NCBI GenBank assembly: GCA_019359045.1
Contig: JAHHIA010000016.1
Location: forward strand, 62,001 to 126,000
Origin: Scytolyngbya sp. HA4215-MV1
GTDB lineage: Bacteria > Cyanobacteriota > Cyanobacteriia > Leptolyngbyales > Leptolyngbyaceae
Direction: 5' to 3'
DNA length: 64,000 bases
Under the pieces are notes generated by a model. It saw only the letters and a list, made by a program, of their open reading frames with translations. It was not told the DNA's origin and did no database searches. Within the stretch, counting starts at the first letter, position 1. Each line of letters opens with the position of its first letter. Of the stretch, positions 25,676 through 34,902 are shown one piece after another. The position numbers and the translations under genes were made by a program.

Positions 25676-26632
25676 CTAGGTTTTTTCGTAATTTTCGTAG
25701 GCAGCAACAATTCGCTGTACCAGAGCATGGCGGACAACATCGGCTTTTGACAGTTGGCAGAAAGCGATGCCCTCCAACGATCTCAGCACTTTTTGCGCCA
25801 TTGCCAGTCCAGAAGATTGATGATCGGGCAGGTCAGTTTGGGTCAAATCGCCCGTAACTACCATGCGCGAGCGAAACCCCAAGCGCGTCAGAATCATTTT
25901 CATCTGGGCAGGAGTCGTATTTTGAGCTTCGTCCAAAATGATAAATGCATGACTGAGGGTGCGTCCACGCATGTAGGCGATCGGTGCCACCTCAATAATG
26001 CCGCGCTCCATCAAGCCGGCAATTTTTTCCGGTTCAATGAATTCGTAAAGCGCATCATAGAGCGGTCTTAGGTAGGGATTGACCTTTTGCTGCAAATCTC
26101 CAGGCAAAAACCCTAGCCTTTCCCCTGCTTCTACGGCAGGACGGGTCAAAATTAATCGTTCATACTGGTTCGCTAAAAGTGCCTGAACTGCTAAGACTGC
26201 GGCTAAAAAAGTCTTGCCGGTGCCAGCGGGTCCAATGCAGAAGGTGAGATCGTGGGTACGAACGGCTTGCACATATTGTCGTTGCCGTAATGTTTTGGCG
26301 CGCACTTCCTCTCCGCGCCGGGTTCGCGCTAGGAGGTCTTCGTGTAGATCCTTGAGTTCGTCCTGCTGTTGTGTATCGATCGCATGACGACTTGCCAGAA
26401 TATCGACCCCTGAAATACTCTTGCCTCGCCCCCAAAGATCTTCCAGCGATCGCACGAGTTGCTCACACAGGGCAATTTGCTGCATTGTGCCAGAAACCAG
26501 AAGCTCTTGCCCTCTCAAGACCAAATGGGCACCAGTCTGCTGCCCCAGTGTTTTGAGATTCTCTTCTTGGTAACCTGCCAGCGCAATAGCACTCTCTACA
26601 CCTGGCAATTGAATGGTCAGTGCTTCAGGCAT
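25676..26632 (-). CDS. phoH: PhoH family ATPase
   Basis: The 318-residue protein has an N-terminal KH-like region (about residues 1-70) and a PhoH ATPase domain with Walker A GPAGTGKTFLAAVLA, LTRPAVEAGERLGFLPGDL, Walker B HAFIILDEAQNTTPAQMK and MVVTGDLTQTDLP. PhoH proteins are P-loop NTPases related to helicases and are linked to RNA metabolism; the exact reaction is not settled. It is the third gene of the operon rpsP-KH-phoH, 33 bases after the KH gene. Confidence 0.95.
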   Translation of the reverse strand: MPEALTIQLPGVESAIALAGYQEENLKTLGQQTGAHLVLRGQELLVSGTMQQIALCEQLVRSLEDLWGRGKSISGVDILASRHAIDTQQQDELKDLHEDLLARTRRGEEVRAKTLRQRQYVQAVRTHDLTFCIGPAGTGKTFLAAVLAVQALLANQYERLILTRPAVEAGERLGFLPGDLQQKVNPYLRPLYDALYEFIEPEKIAGLMERGIIEVAPIAYMRGRTLSHAFIILDEAQNTTPAQMKMILTRLGFRSRMVVTGDLTQTDLPDHQSSGLAMAQKVLRSLEGIAFCQLSKADVVRHALVQRIVAAYENYEKT

Positions 26633-26665
26633 GTATGAATGGAGAAACGGCTCATTAGCTTTATT

Positions 26666-27064
26666 CTAACGAGGGCGAGGCTTAGGAGCTGATTTATTGG
26701 GTAAAGCACGGCGAGAGGGAGGACGATCGGCAGAAGTTTCTCGCTCGCCTCCATCCTCACGCCCTTGCGTATGGCTACCATAAATATCTAGATGAGCAGA
26801 ATAGCCAGCAGCTTGAGCCACCGCTTCTAAAACTGCTCGAATTGCTTGAATATTGCGCCCTCCTCGACCAAATACCCGACCTTTATCTGAACCCTCAAAA
26901 GCGATCCGCACCCAGACCCGCAGTCGTCCTGGAGAGATCTCGCAGTCCACTTTGAGTGATTCTGGCAGTTCTAAAAAAGGTTCGACCAGAAAACGTATCA
27001 GTCCAACGTAATCTGGTGATTCAGGAAATTTCGAAGCGGTAGAAGGAACGGATAATTCAGGCAC
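26666..27064 (-). CDS. KH-domain RNA-binding protein (KhpA-like)
   Basis: The 132-residue protein carries a single KH domain. The core [20 protein letters not shown] contains the GxxG loop (GRGG), preceded by [14 protein letters not shown]. The N-terminal [19 protein letters not shown] also matches KhpA/YlqC proteins, which bind RNA in many bacteria. The C-terminal tail is basic and disordered ([20 protein letters not shown]), longer than in most relatives. It overlaps the end of rpsP by eight bases, showing tight coupling to ribosomal protein synthesis. Confidence 0.92.
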   Translation of the reverse strand: MPELSVPSTASKFPESPDYVGLIRFLVEPFLELPESLKVDCEISPGRLRVWVRIAFEGSDKGRVFGRGGRNIQAIRAVLEAVAQAAGYSAHLDIYGSHTQGREDGGERETSADRPPSRRALPNKSAPKPRPR

Positions 27065-27308
27065 GGACCCGTTGTTGTAGGATATTTGCTTTCTCTAGAA
27101 TACGACGCACGGTGTCCGTTGGCTGTGCTCCTTGCTCGAGTCTGCGGTTAATTGCCTCAGCTTCTAACCGAACTTCATCCGTTCTGGGATTGTAGAAACC
27201 TAGCTCTTCGAGAGGACGACCATCCCGACGATCGCGACTATTCATCGCTACAATGCGGTAGCTTGCCTCGCGCTTTTTGCCGTATCGCTTTAATCGCAAT
27301 TTGATCAT
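27057..27308 (-). CDS. rpsP: 30S ribosomal protein S16
   Basis: The 83-residue protein begins [20 protein letters not shown] and carries [19 protein letters not shown] and [16 protein letters not shown], the classic S16 layout. It is needed for 30S assembly. It is the first gene of the minus-strand operon with the KH gene and phoH, so the promoter lies in the gap at 27309-27541. Confidence 0.98.
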   Translation of the reverse strand: MIKLRLKRYGKKREASYRIVAMNSRDRRDGRPLEELGFYNPRTDEVRLEAEAINRRLEQGAQPTDTVRRILEKANILQQRVRA

Positions 27309-27541
27309 GCCTGGGAAATATGCTCCTGTGAATTAAAAAACAGATCGACTCCGCTATCAGATGACTTTGCCCAAATTCCTGGGACTAGGACTATCGATTA
27401 TACCATGCAAGCCAGAGATTCCGCCCCCAATGCTGGCAGGAATGAAACCGGATTCGGTGTTGCCAAAGCCCCCCATACTGAAATAATGAAGCTTGGATTC
27501 TTTTTCGTGGGATAGCTCGTGCAGAGCCTCTGAACGTCAAC

Positions 27542-29350
27542 ATGAAGCTGCGATCGTTTTTCTATCTTTTGGGAACGTTTGTTCTGGCAATGGTGATGGT
27601 GGGAGCCGTTGGTTTCTTTTGGCTGACCGCCCAAAACCCGTTGAACCTGTTGCGGGGTGCGAAGTCTACTAGCCCTGCGGCGGCAATGTTTGTCTCCAAG
27701 CAAGCGCCTTTGATGGTGTCGCTGTTGGTTAGTCCCGACCGTTTGCAGGCTTTTCGGCAGCTTGCCGCACCACCCGCCCAACGCAGGCAAGCGAGAGCTG
27801 AATTGGAGCAATTTAAGCAAACTTTGCTGGCAAATACAGGATTAGACTATCAACGCGATATTCAGCCCTGGTTAGGGGAAGAAATTACTCTGGCGCTGAC
27901 CACCCTGGATATTGATCGCGATGAAAAAAATGGGCGACAACCGGGCTATCTAGTGGCTTTTGCCAGTCAAGATGTCGAACGATCGCGTGAGTTTCTGCAA
28001 CTGTTTTGGCAAAAACGAGCACTTACTGGCAGCGATCTGGTGTTTGAGCAATACAAGGGCGTTAAGCTCATTTATACCGATAAGCTGGAGTTGCCTTCAA
28101 AAGCGGCTTCCCGCTTAAACAAAGCCAACCGCCAACCGCTGAATCCTCCGATTTCTGTCTCTTCACTTGCCACGGCGGCAGTCGGCGATCGCTTTATTCT
28201 GTTTGCCAATCATCCCAGAGTTCTGCGAGAAGCGATTAACAACGTCCAGGCAGAAGACTTAAATTTGAATCATTCTCGTCTCTATCAGCGCACGCTACAA
28301 AGCCTGAGTCAGAGAAGCATTGGGGTGACTTTCGTAAATTTGCCGAAGCTGGCAGATTGGTTAGGCAAACCGGCCGTTCTTTCGGTGACGAAGCAACCTG
28401 TTGGCGACACAACGGCTCCGACTTACGAAAGTCTCGCCGTGTCCTTAGGAATTACGCCTCAGGGCTTATTGGCTGAAACCGCTTTTCTAACTGCGTTGGG
28501 GCAGTCAGAGAGTGCGGTGATTCCGCCCCTGACGCAGCCCGTCGAAGCGTTGCAATATTTACCCAGCACAAGTCCATTTTCGGCTTCGGGTAAAAACTTG
28601 GACCAACTCTGGAAGGGTTTGACAGCGAGTTTGTCTGGCTATGATGTGGTGTCGCAACTGGTGAACCAATCGCTAGCCACTCTTCAGGCGGATTGGGGCA
28701 TTCAGTTGACAGAAGATGTTTTTCACTGGGTGAAAGGGGAGTATGCACTCGGGGTATTGCCAGTGGCAGTTGCAAACAAGGCAGATGGCACTGTTCGAGG
28801 GTTAGCAAATGACAGTGATTGGATCTTTGTAGCTGAGAGATCGAACTCCGCTGGTTCTCGTCAAGGCATTGAGCGTCTGGATGAGATTGCCCGCAAACAA
28901 GGACTTAGCATTGGTTCGGTGCAGTTGGGTGACCAGGCGGTTTCTATCTGGACTCGGCTTTCAACTGCGTCCAGTCCAACGCCTAAAGGCAAACCGGCAG
29001 CAGTGACCTTGCAGGCAGAGATTCGCGGGGTTCATGCGTCGGTGGGCAAATACGAAATTTTCACATCCTCTGTCGAAGCGATGGATCAGGCACTCAGCGC
29101 ACCGCAAGCGTCGCTGGTGAAAAATCCGCAGTTTAACCAAGCGCGGGGCGCTTTACTCCAGCCCAACAACGGCTACCTCTATCTGGATTGGTTGAGCAGT
29201 CAGCCGTTGTTAGAACAGCGCTTGCCTCTGCTGAAAGTGGTGGAGTTGGCGGGCAAGCCGCTGTTAAGCCATATGCGATCGCTGACACTCACCAGTTATG
29301 GCAGTCAGGCTGGGGTGCAGCGGGGTGGGATGTTTATCAACTTGAAGTGA
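27542..29350 (+). CDS. DUF3352 domain protein, membrane-anchored
   Basis: The 602-residue protein has one N-terminal membrane anchor or signal (FFYLLGTFVLAMVMVGAVGF) and a long extracytoplasmic part of the DUF3352 type: AAMFVSKQAPLMVSLLVSP, DIQPWLGEEITLALTTLD and DVFHWVKGEYALGVLP. Such proteins are widespread in cyanobacteria; the function is unknown. The start is well supported by the anchor directly after the ATG. It is divergent from rpsP. Confidence 0.85.
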   Translation: MKLRSFFYLLGTFVLAMVMVGAVGFFWLTAQNPLNLLRGAKSTSPAAAMFVSKQAPLMVSLLVSPDRLQAFRQLAAPPAQRRQARAELEQFKQTLLANTGLDYQRDIQPWLGEEITLALTTLDIDRDEKNGRQPGYLVAFASQDVERSREFLQLFWQKRALTGSDLVFEQYKGVKLIYTDKLELPSKAASRLNKANRQPLNPPISVSSLATAAVGDRFILFANHPRVLREAINNVQAEDLNLNHSRLYQRTLQSLSQRSIGVTFVNLPKLADWLGKPAVLSVTKQPVGDTTAPTYESLAVSLGITPQGLLAETAFLTALGQSESAVIPPLTQPVEALQYLPSTSPFSASGKNLDQLWKGLTASLSGYDVVSQLVNQSLATLQADWGIQLTEDVFHWVKGEYALGVLPVAVANKADGTVRGLANDSDWIFVAERSNSAGSRQGIERLDEIARKQGLSIGSVQLGDQAVSIWTRLSTASSPTPKGKPAAVTLQAEIRGVHASVGKYEIFTSSVEAMDQALSAPQASLVKNPQFNQARGALLQPNNGYLYLDWLSSQPLLEQRLPLLKVVELAGKPLLSHMRSLTLTSYGSQAGVQRGGMFINLK

Positions 29351-29388
29351 GGGGAAAGGGGTAGATGGGTAGAGGAGTGAGGAAAAGT

Positions 29389-29429
29389 AAAGAGATGAAA
29401 TGAGCGGGCTGCTTTTTCTTCATCTCCTT
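29389..29429 (+). terminator. Possible terminator after the DUF3352 gene
   Basis: AAAGAGATGAA can pair with TTCATCTCCTTT (one mismatch) across a 19-base loop, and a T-rich tract (CTTTTTC) follows. The long loop lowers confidence. Confidence 0.45.
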
Positions 29430-29455
29430 TCTTTTTCTAATGCATTACCCCTCTT

Positions 29456-30136
29456 TCACTGTTCAGATGGCTCTGCTGTTAGTTTCTGAAGTGCTCTCGT
29501 GGCTGCTTGGGCAACCTGAGGATGGCTATCTTTTGCCAGATATTTCACTGCAGAAATGCTTTTGGGACTGGGTAAGTTGCCGAGTGCTTCCGCCAGCCGT
29601 TGCCGAATCAGCCAATCTTCGGACTGGGCAAAGCGTAAGATATGGTCGATCGCGTCCAAGTCTTTGATTTCGCCCAGGGCGGCGATGGCTGCCTGCTGTA
29701 GAATGACTTCTTGGCTATCCAACGCCTCAATCAACAAATTGTGAGCGCGAGGATCTTTCAAATTGCCGAGAGAAACGGCAGCACTAAACCGCACCAGCCA
29801 ATCCGTGTCCTCATAAAAGGCGCGGACGAGTGGCTCAAAGGCTCTGGGGTCCTCCAGATAGCCTAGGGCACCGGCAGCATCTGCCCGGATGCCATAGTCG
29901 GCTTCTGTCTCTAGGAGCTGGACTAAAAGGGGGTAGGACTCATTGGTTTGCTTGATTCCCAAAGCAAACACAGCCATCGAGCGAATTTGTAAACTCTGAT
30001 CATTCAGCACTTTCTTAATGAGTGGAAATGCTTGCTCAGCAGGCACATTACGCAACGACGCCAATGCCACCATGCGATCGCGGGTGCTTTCGCTCTCAAG
30101 CTGAACTGAAATTTGTTCCAGACTAATTGAATTCAC
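29456..30136 (-). CDS. HEAT-repeat protein, NblB/CpcE-type
   Basis: The 226-residue protein is made almost only of HEAT/PBS-lyase-like repeats of about 31 residues (QIRSMAVFALGIKQ, GIRADAAGALGYLED, LVRFSAAVSLGNLKD, ILQQAAIAALGEIKD, LIRQRLAEALGNL). In cyanobacteria, such proteins include phycobilin lyase subunits and NblB, which acts in phycobilisome breakdown. Assignment to either role is a guess from the fold and size. It converges with the DUF3352 gene. Confidence 0.8.
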   Translation of the reverse strand: MNSISLEQISVQLESESTRDRMVALASLRNVPAEQAFPLIKKVLNDQSLQIRSMAVFALGIKQTNESYPLLVQLLETEADYGIRADAAGALGYLEDPRAFEPLVRAFYEDTDWLVRFSAAVSLGNLKDPRAHNLLIEALDSQEVILQQAAIAALGEIKDLDAIDHILRFAQSEDWLIRQRLAEALGNLPSPKSISAVKYLAKDSHPQVAQAATRALQKLTAEPSEQ

Positions 30137-30508
30137 GTTACAAAACTTTACTTAGGATGTTTAGATTATAGCGATTCTAGCGGCGACAAAAACTGAGGAC
30201 TCGCAGCAGCGTCAAGATACAGCAATTTTCGGAGCAGTAAGCCATAGTTTGGTGGAGGAGTATATGAGTTGGATGGGTCTGAGTGTGGTCATGCAATGAA
30301 AACGGCTGTAAATTGCCAGGATGAACAGAAATAGGGCAATGAGTTGCCTGATCGAGACTGCCATACTCATCGTAGTAAGGAGTATGGGTGGCGCTAGAAC
30401 AAGTTAGTAAAGTGCAGAGGGAGAACAGGGAACCTTCGAGTTGCTGACACCTTATCCCGATGCCCGATGAGTCAAGGGATGGCTTGGTGCTGATATCGGG
30501 CTTGCAAT
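30137..30508. other. Intergenic region with small inverted repeats
   Basis: This 372-base gap holds the inverted pair CCATACTC/GAGTATGG (near 30360-30388) and GCCCGAT/ATCGGGC (near 30460-30507). Neither has a T run. I see no gene. Confidence 0.4.
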
Positions 30509-32011
30509 TTAATTTTCTGAGCTACCAGTTTGTGTGCGAGCCTGTTTCCGTTCCCGCAGCTTCAGCAGAATTTCGGCGTGAACTTCACGGGTAATGGGGT
30601 AGAAGTATGCCAGTACTAAACCCAAAATGAGTGCGATCGTCGGCAATGGACCGATCGCTACCCGAATAGCGGTCAATGCTGATTCAGGTTGTTGGGGTAA
30701 AGGTTGACAGGGGATTCGCTCCTTGAATCCGGCAACCGCCAGCCCTTGCCCTAGCAAAAACAGTCCCACTGCCAATCCCATCTTTTGCAACAACACCATA
30801 AAAGCGTAGAAAACGCCTTCTCGTCGTTGCCCCGTGGTCAATTCATCTAACTCAATGACATCCGGTACCATGGACCATGGAATTAGATAAGCCGTAGAGA
30901 CCCCTACGCCTGCCATGACAGCCAGAACATACATCAGTCCGACCTGACCTGGTTGCAGGAAAAAGAGTCCTGCCTGGGCAATAATCCAAACACCCATGCC
31001 CATAAAGTAAACCGCTTTTTTGCCTACTCGCTCACAAACCCAGTTCCAGACATACAGCATGAGCAGCGCCGTGCCCTGGACTGCCAGTGTCACCTGAATA
31101 AAAGCCCCTTCCCCCAATTTCATCCAGTTGATGACAAAATAGGGAATGATCGATGCCGTAATTTGTACGGCTAACCAGGAACAAAAGTAGATGCCGATAA
31201 CGTACACAAAGGGACGGTTAGAAAAAGCGATCTTTAACTGTTCCGAAAAAGATAAAGTGTCCGAGGGATCGGTATTGTCTAATCGGCGTTGTTCTGATGC
31301 CATGACGCGACGACGTATTCCGTACACGCACCAATAGAGCGGCAGAACCGACACGATCGCACAGACTGCTCCCAGTACTAGATATTGCAACGAATTAGAA
31401 TTGCAGCTTCCGGCAGTTTGTTGGGCGGTATCGGACTTGATCACCGCAAAAATGACCTGGGCGATGATCAACGAGAGAATGCTGCCACCAATCGAGAAGG
31501 TGAAGCGAAAACTGTTGAGGCTGGTGCGTTCGTTGTAATCTTGGGTTAATTCTGGGGTGAGGGCCGTATAAGGCAGATTGACTGCTGTATAGGCGGTATT
31601 GAAAAAGATTGAGATCGCGACGTAATACCAGAACAATCCCCACTGATTTACATTGGGATTATCGCTGAAATGGGGAACCACCCATTGCAAAAAGAAAAAT
31701 ATGCCAAAGGGAATCGCGCCCCACAACATCCAAGGCAGGCGGCGTCCCCAACGGCTTTCAGTGCGATCACTCAACATGCCGACGATCGGGTCGTTCACCG
31801 CATCCCAGATTTTGCTAATCATCAGAATACTTCCTGCCAAGCCTGGGTTGAGTCCTGCCACATTGGTAAAGAAAAATAGCAGGAAAAACGCCAGAATATT
31901 GGCAGTAATTGCAGCTCCGAGATCTCCCGCCCCATAAGCCAGCTTCGTTGTAAAGCTGAGTTTCTGAGATTCTGGTTGAGGGGCATGGTCAGGAGAAGAA
32001 GGATTGTTCAT
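30509..32011 (-). CDS. MFS sugar:cation symporter (GPH type)
   Basis: The 500-residue membrane protein has about 12 hydrophobic segments and the glycoside-pentoside-hexuronide symporter hallmarks: LAYGAGDLGAAITANILAFF near the start, KIWDAVNDPIVGMLSDRTES and RWGRRLPWMLWG in the first cytoplasmic loop, and PYTALTPELTQDYNERTSLN. It probably imports a sugar or glycoside with a cation. The substrate cannot be told. No sugar-metabolism gene is adjacent. Confidence 0.88.
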   Translation of the reverse strand: MNNPSSPDHAPQPESQKLSFTTKLAYGAGDLGAAITANILAFFLLFFFTNVAGLNPGLAGSILMISKIWDAVNDPIVGMLSDRTESRWGRRLPWMLWGAIPFGIFFFLQWVVPHFSDNPNVNQWGLFWYYVAISIFFNTAYTAVNLPYTALTPELTQDYNERTSLNSFRFTFSIGGSILSLIIAQVIFAVIKSDTAQQTAGSCNSNSLQYLVLGAVCAIVSVLPLYWCVYGIRRRVMASEQRRLDNTDPSDTLSFSEQLKIAFSNRPFVYVIGIYFCSWLAVQITASIIPYFVINWMKLGEGAFIQVTLAVQGTALLMLYVWNWVCERVGKKAVYFMGMGVWIIAQAGLFFLQPGQVGLMYVLAVMAGVGVSTAYLIPWSMVPDVIELDELTTGQRREGVFYAFMVLLQKMGLAVGLFLLGQGLAVAGFKERIPCQPLPQQPESALTAIRVAIGPLPTIALILGLVLAYFYPITREVHAEILLKLRERKQARTQTGSSEN

Positions 32012-32157
32012 GGTGATCCGTATGAAACGCAGCGAACGGTTGTATGATTCTCTTCAAATTGCCTCATACAAAGGACTTTTGCTTGTGACAGATTTGTAAT
32101 TCTACTCCGCCATCTTTCGTTTCTTCCCCCTCTCACCTATTTCTTTATCACTAGACC

Positions 32158-32691
32158 ATGTCCGATCTTTACGTTTCCTGGTCAGACTACCATCAGAAAA
32201 TTGAACAACTTGCCGTCCAAGTCTATCAATCGCAATGGAATTTCAACCAAATTATTTGCCTGGCAAAAGGGGGACTGCGTGTCGGGGATATTCTGGCGCG
32301 GATTTATGATTTGCCCCTGGCGATTTTGGCGACTTCTTCTTACGGGGGAATTAATAATCAGGTACGGGGTTCTATCACTTTTGCACAAGACTTGACTATG
32401 ACCACGGCAAATTTGGGGAGTCGTGTGTTGTTAGTTGATGATTTGGTCGATTCGGGGATAACGCTCAAACGCACGTTGGTCTGGCTCGATCGCAAGTACG
32501 GGTTTTATATTGACGAAGTTCGCACTGCGGTTTTGTGGTACAAGGCGTGTTCTGTGATTCAGCCGGATTATTACGTGGACTTTTTACCAGATAATCCTTG
32601 GATTCATCAGCCATTTGAACCTTATGAAAAGACGAATCCAATGGAGTTAGCGGCGACTCATGCCAAGCAGATGAAAACATTTGAGGACTAA
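32158..32691 (+). CDS. Phosphoribosyltransferase family protein
   Basis: The 177-residue protein has the PRPP-binding motif VLLVDDLVDSGITL, an upstream CLAKGGLRVGDILA strand-loop and a WIHQPFE C-terminal region, as in xanthine-guanine-type phosphoribosyltransferases. It probably transfers a phosphoribosyl group to a purine-like base in salvage. The base is not identifiable. The gene stands alone, divergent from the symporter gene. Confidence 0.85.
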   Translation: MSDLYVSWSDYHQKIEQLAVQVYQSQWNFNQIICLAKGGLRVGDILARIYDLPLAILATSSYGGINNQVRGSITFAQDLTMTTANLGSRVLLVDDLVDSGITLKRTLVWLDRKYGFYIDEVRTAVLWYKACSVIQPDYYVDFLPDNPWIHQPFEPYEKTNPMELAATHAKQMKTFED

Positions 32692-33271
32692 GTAGCTGGA
32701 CTAAATTAAATTGAAGATGCTTTTGGGGGTGGAGGGGGTTAAAATCCCCCGCCTGGGAGCGCAGCCCCCAAACCTCCTTCTTCTAATTAATTAGGGCTAC
32801 CTACATTAGAGGGGGCTTGACTTCGGACTTCTCACTTTAGGCTTGAATTCGCTGTTGCAGGACTTGCATTCAGTGATTTAACAAATGAGACGCCCTCTCA
32901 GGAAGTCGTTGTCCAGAGTTTGTAGTACAAGTCCAAGGGGTGTCGATTTGAGCAAGCCAATATTGTAATGCTTTGTTAAGAAAAGTCCGTAGATTTGCGG
33001 TATTTATTCAGCCAAAGTCTATTAATCAGGCATCTCTCAGTAAATGTATTGATATACTGAGGAGATATCCGCTAAAGACTAGTTTTCTATTCGATAAAAA
33101 AAATAATGTCTTGGGTTTGCTCTGGATAAGTATCCAGAGCGGGTTAAAAAGGCTCTTCTGCCCTTGTTCTGTTTGGTCTGTTAATCCTGTGTGTCTCCCG
33201 TTTGTATAGGCATGGCTAGTATGAGGTCGTAGCTGATATTCCCTGTAGATTCGTTCTTTTCGAGATCGACA
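32692..33271. other. Intergenic region with G/C-rich palindrome
   Basis: This 580-base gap has a GGGGG-TTAAAAT-CCCCC hairpin near 32735-32752 within a longer GGAGG...CCTCC inverted repeat (about 32730-32785). It may end the phosphoribosyltransferase transcript or be a copy of the genome's dispersed palindromes. The frames at 32973-33209 and 33026-33277 are opposite-strand shadows of one another and lack any family resemblance. Confidence 0.45.
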
Positions 33272-33697
33272 ATGCAAAATAATAGCGGTGACTTTAAAGC
33301 TCCAACTACCTCTTCCAGTTTCAAGCGTCTGGGTGGCTATTTAGTGGAGGCAGGTCTTTTGACACCAGCCCAGGTTGATGTCGCTTTGAACGATCAAAAG
33401 ATGATGGATGGGATGCGGTTTGGCGAAATCTTGAATGCTCGTGGTTGGGTAAAGCAACAAACCATCGAGTATTTTATGCGGAAAATTATTGAGCCAGAGC
33501 GTCGTTCAGTGGAGCGATCTCAGACGCCACGCTCAACGCCTGAACAGGATCTGTTTCGCCAGTCGGGGCACTCACAAACAGCAGCGCGCTTATCGATGAC
33601 GAGTTCTGAAGGGTCGAAAAATCAGTCGCCCAGCAATGACCGGAAGTCGTTGCCTTCTGTGAGTGGATCGGACGAAGATGTGAGCTGGGTGGGATGA
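33272..33697 (+). CDS. Hypothetical protein with GspE/PilB N-terminal-like domain
   Basis: The first 75 residues (KRLGGYLVEAGLLTPAQVDV, MRFGEILNARGWVKQQTIEY) match the small helical N-terminal domain found at the front of type II secretion and type IV pilus ATPases. No ATPase domain follows. The remaining 65 residues are Ser/Gln/Arg-rich and look disordered. It may bind a pilus or signalling partner; that is inference. Confidence 0.65.
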   Translation: MQNNSGDFKAPTTSSSFKRLGGYLVEAGLLTPAQVDVALNDQKMMDGMRFGEILNARGWVKQQTIEYFMRKIIEPERRSVERSQTPRSTPEQDLFRQSGHSQTAARLSMTSSEGSKNQSPSNDRKSLPSVSGSDEDVSWVG

Positions 33698-33722
33698 AGG
33701 GCGCTTGGGCATCGCTGTTAGC

Positions 33723-34676
33723 TCAGGTGTTGCCAAAGAGCCACAGCCAGAGTGGTAGCGTTGCCAATAACCCTAGGGAGCCGATCGCTAAGGTTGTGAC
33801 TGCTAAATCGCGATCGAGGTCGTAGACTTCTGCTAGAACCAGCGTGGCAAAGGCAGGTGGCATCGCCATTTGAAGCACAATGACCAGATGGGGCGCACCT
33901 TTGACTCCTAGCAAAAGGAGTCCCAGTCCCAGTAGTAGTGGCACTCCAATCATCTTGATGCTGAGGCTAATGACTGAGGGACGCAAATTGCTCCAAGATG
34001 TCAGTTGGCTTAATCTCATGCCAATCAAAACTAAAGAAAGGGCAATCGTGCTCCAGGCAAACCCCTGCAACCCCTGTTCTAGAGGGACAGGCAAAGGCAA
34101 ATTTCGATAAAGCAACCCGATCGCAAAGCTCCACAATGCAGGATTTTTAAGAATTGCCTGCACTAATCGCCATCGACTTTGCTCTCCTGCACCAAATTGT
34201 GCTGCCAGCAAGACTCCCAGCCCATACGCACCTAAGGCGCTACCCAGCAAATCATAGAATAACGCCCAGGCAAAATATTTTTGTCCCACCAATGCCAGTG
34301 TTACGGGATAGCCCAAATAGCCCGTATTGCCCACCATCGCGGATAGTAAGAAACTGCCTTGTCGGGGTTTGGCTTGAAGTGCAGATGAGCCAGGTAGTGA
34401 TGGGAGATGGTTCAAGTAAAGCCATGCCAGCCCTGCCCCTAATAAAATAGCTACCCAGGCGGTCACTGGGGCAATCCAGATAGCGCCTGACAGGTCAGCC
34501 CGTCGCAAAAAAGCAATGATCCCGATCGGAACCCCGAGCCAAAAAAGAAACTGACCCAGGTAGAGAGGTGCGGTTTTGGGGAGCAAAAAACCGCATAGCC
34601 AACCGAACCCAGCCCAACCGATCAGGGGAAGATAAAGTTGGATGAGGTTGGTATGCAAACTGGACATTCGCATCAT
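33723..34676 (-). CDS. AEC family transporter (auxin efflux carrier type)
   Basis: The 317-residue protein has about ten membrane segments. The stretch SFLLSAMVGNTGYLGYPVTL and the late HLVIVLQMAMPPAFATLVLAE are typical of AEC/mem_trans proteins. These export organic anions in bacteria; the substrate is unknown. Two ATGs at 34676 and 34673, and one at 34667, could start it. It converges with the small GspE-N-like gene. Confidence 0.85.
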   Translation of the reverse strand: MMRMSSLHTNLIQLYLPLIGWAGFGWLCGFLLPKTAPLYLGQFLFWLGVPIGIIAFLRRADLSGAIWIAPVTAWVAILLGAGLAWLYLNHLPSLPGSSALQAKPRQGSFLLSAMVGNTGYLGYPVTLALVGQKYFAWALFYDLLGSALGAYGLGVLLAAQFGAGEQSRWRLVQAILKNPALWSFAIGLLYRNLPLPVPLEQGLQGFAWSTIALSLVLIGMRLSQLTSWSNLRPSVISLSIKMIGVPLLLGLGLLLLGVKGAPHLVIVLQMAMPPAFATLVLAEVYDLDRDLAVTTLAIGSLGLLATLPLWLWLFGNT

Positions 34677-34902
34677 GGCAGAGAGGCACTGACTTGGCTT
34701 AGTTTAAACTTTGTAATATATTACTTTTCACTCGGTGGAATCGCGTGTAAGGTTTGCAGTTGTAACAGTAGGATGGTGATAGCAATCCAATTTGGATTGA
34801 GAGAAAGATCCTTCGCCAGAAATTTCTCTGCCCCAACCGTCCTATCTCATTCGTAATTTAGGGCTGTTTCCTGTAGCGCTTGTTGAGGTTTAGGAGTGAG
34901 TC

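Noticed and set aside
32973-33277. Opposing short frames in the gap after the phosphoribosyltransferase gene
   Set aside because: They are shadows of each other with no motif on either strand.
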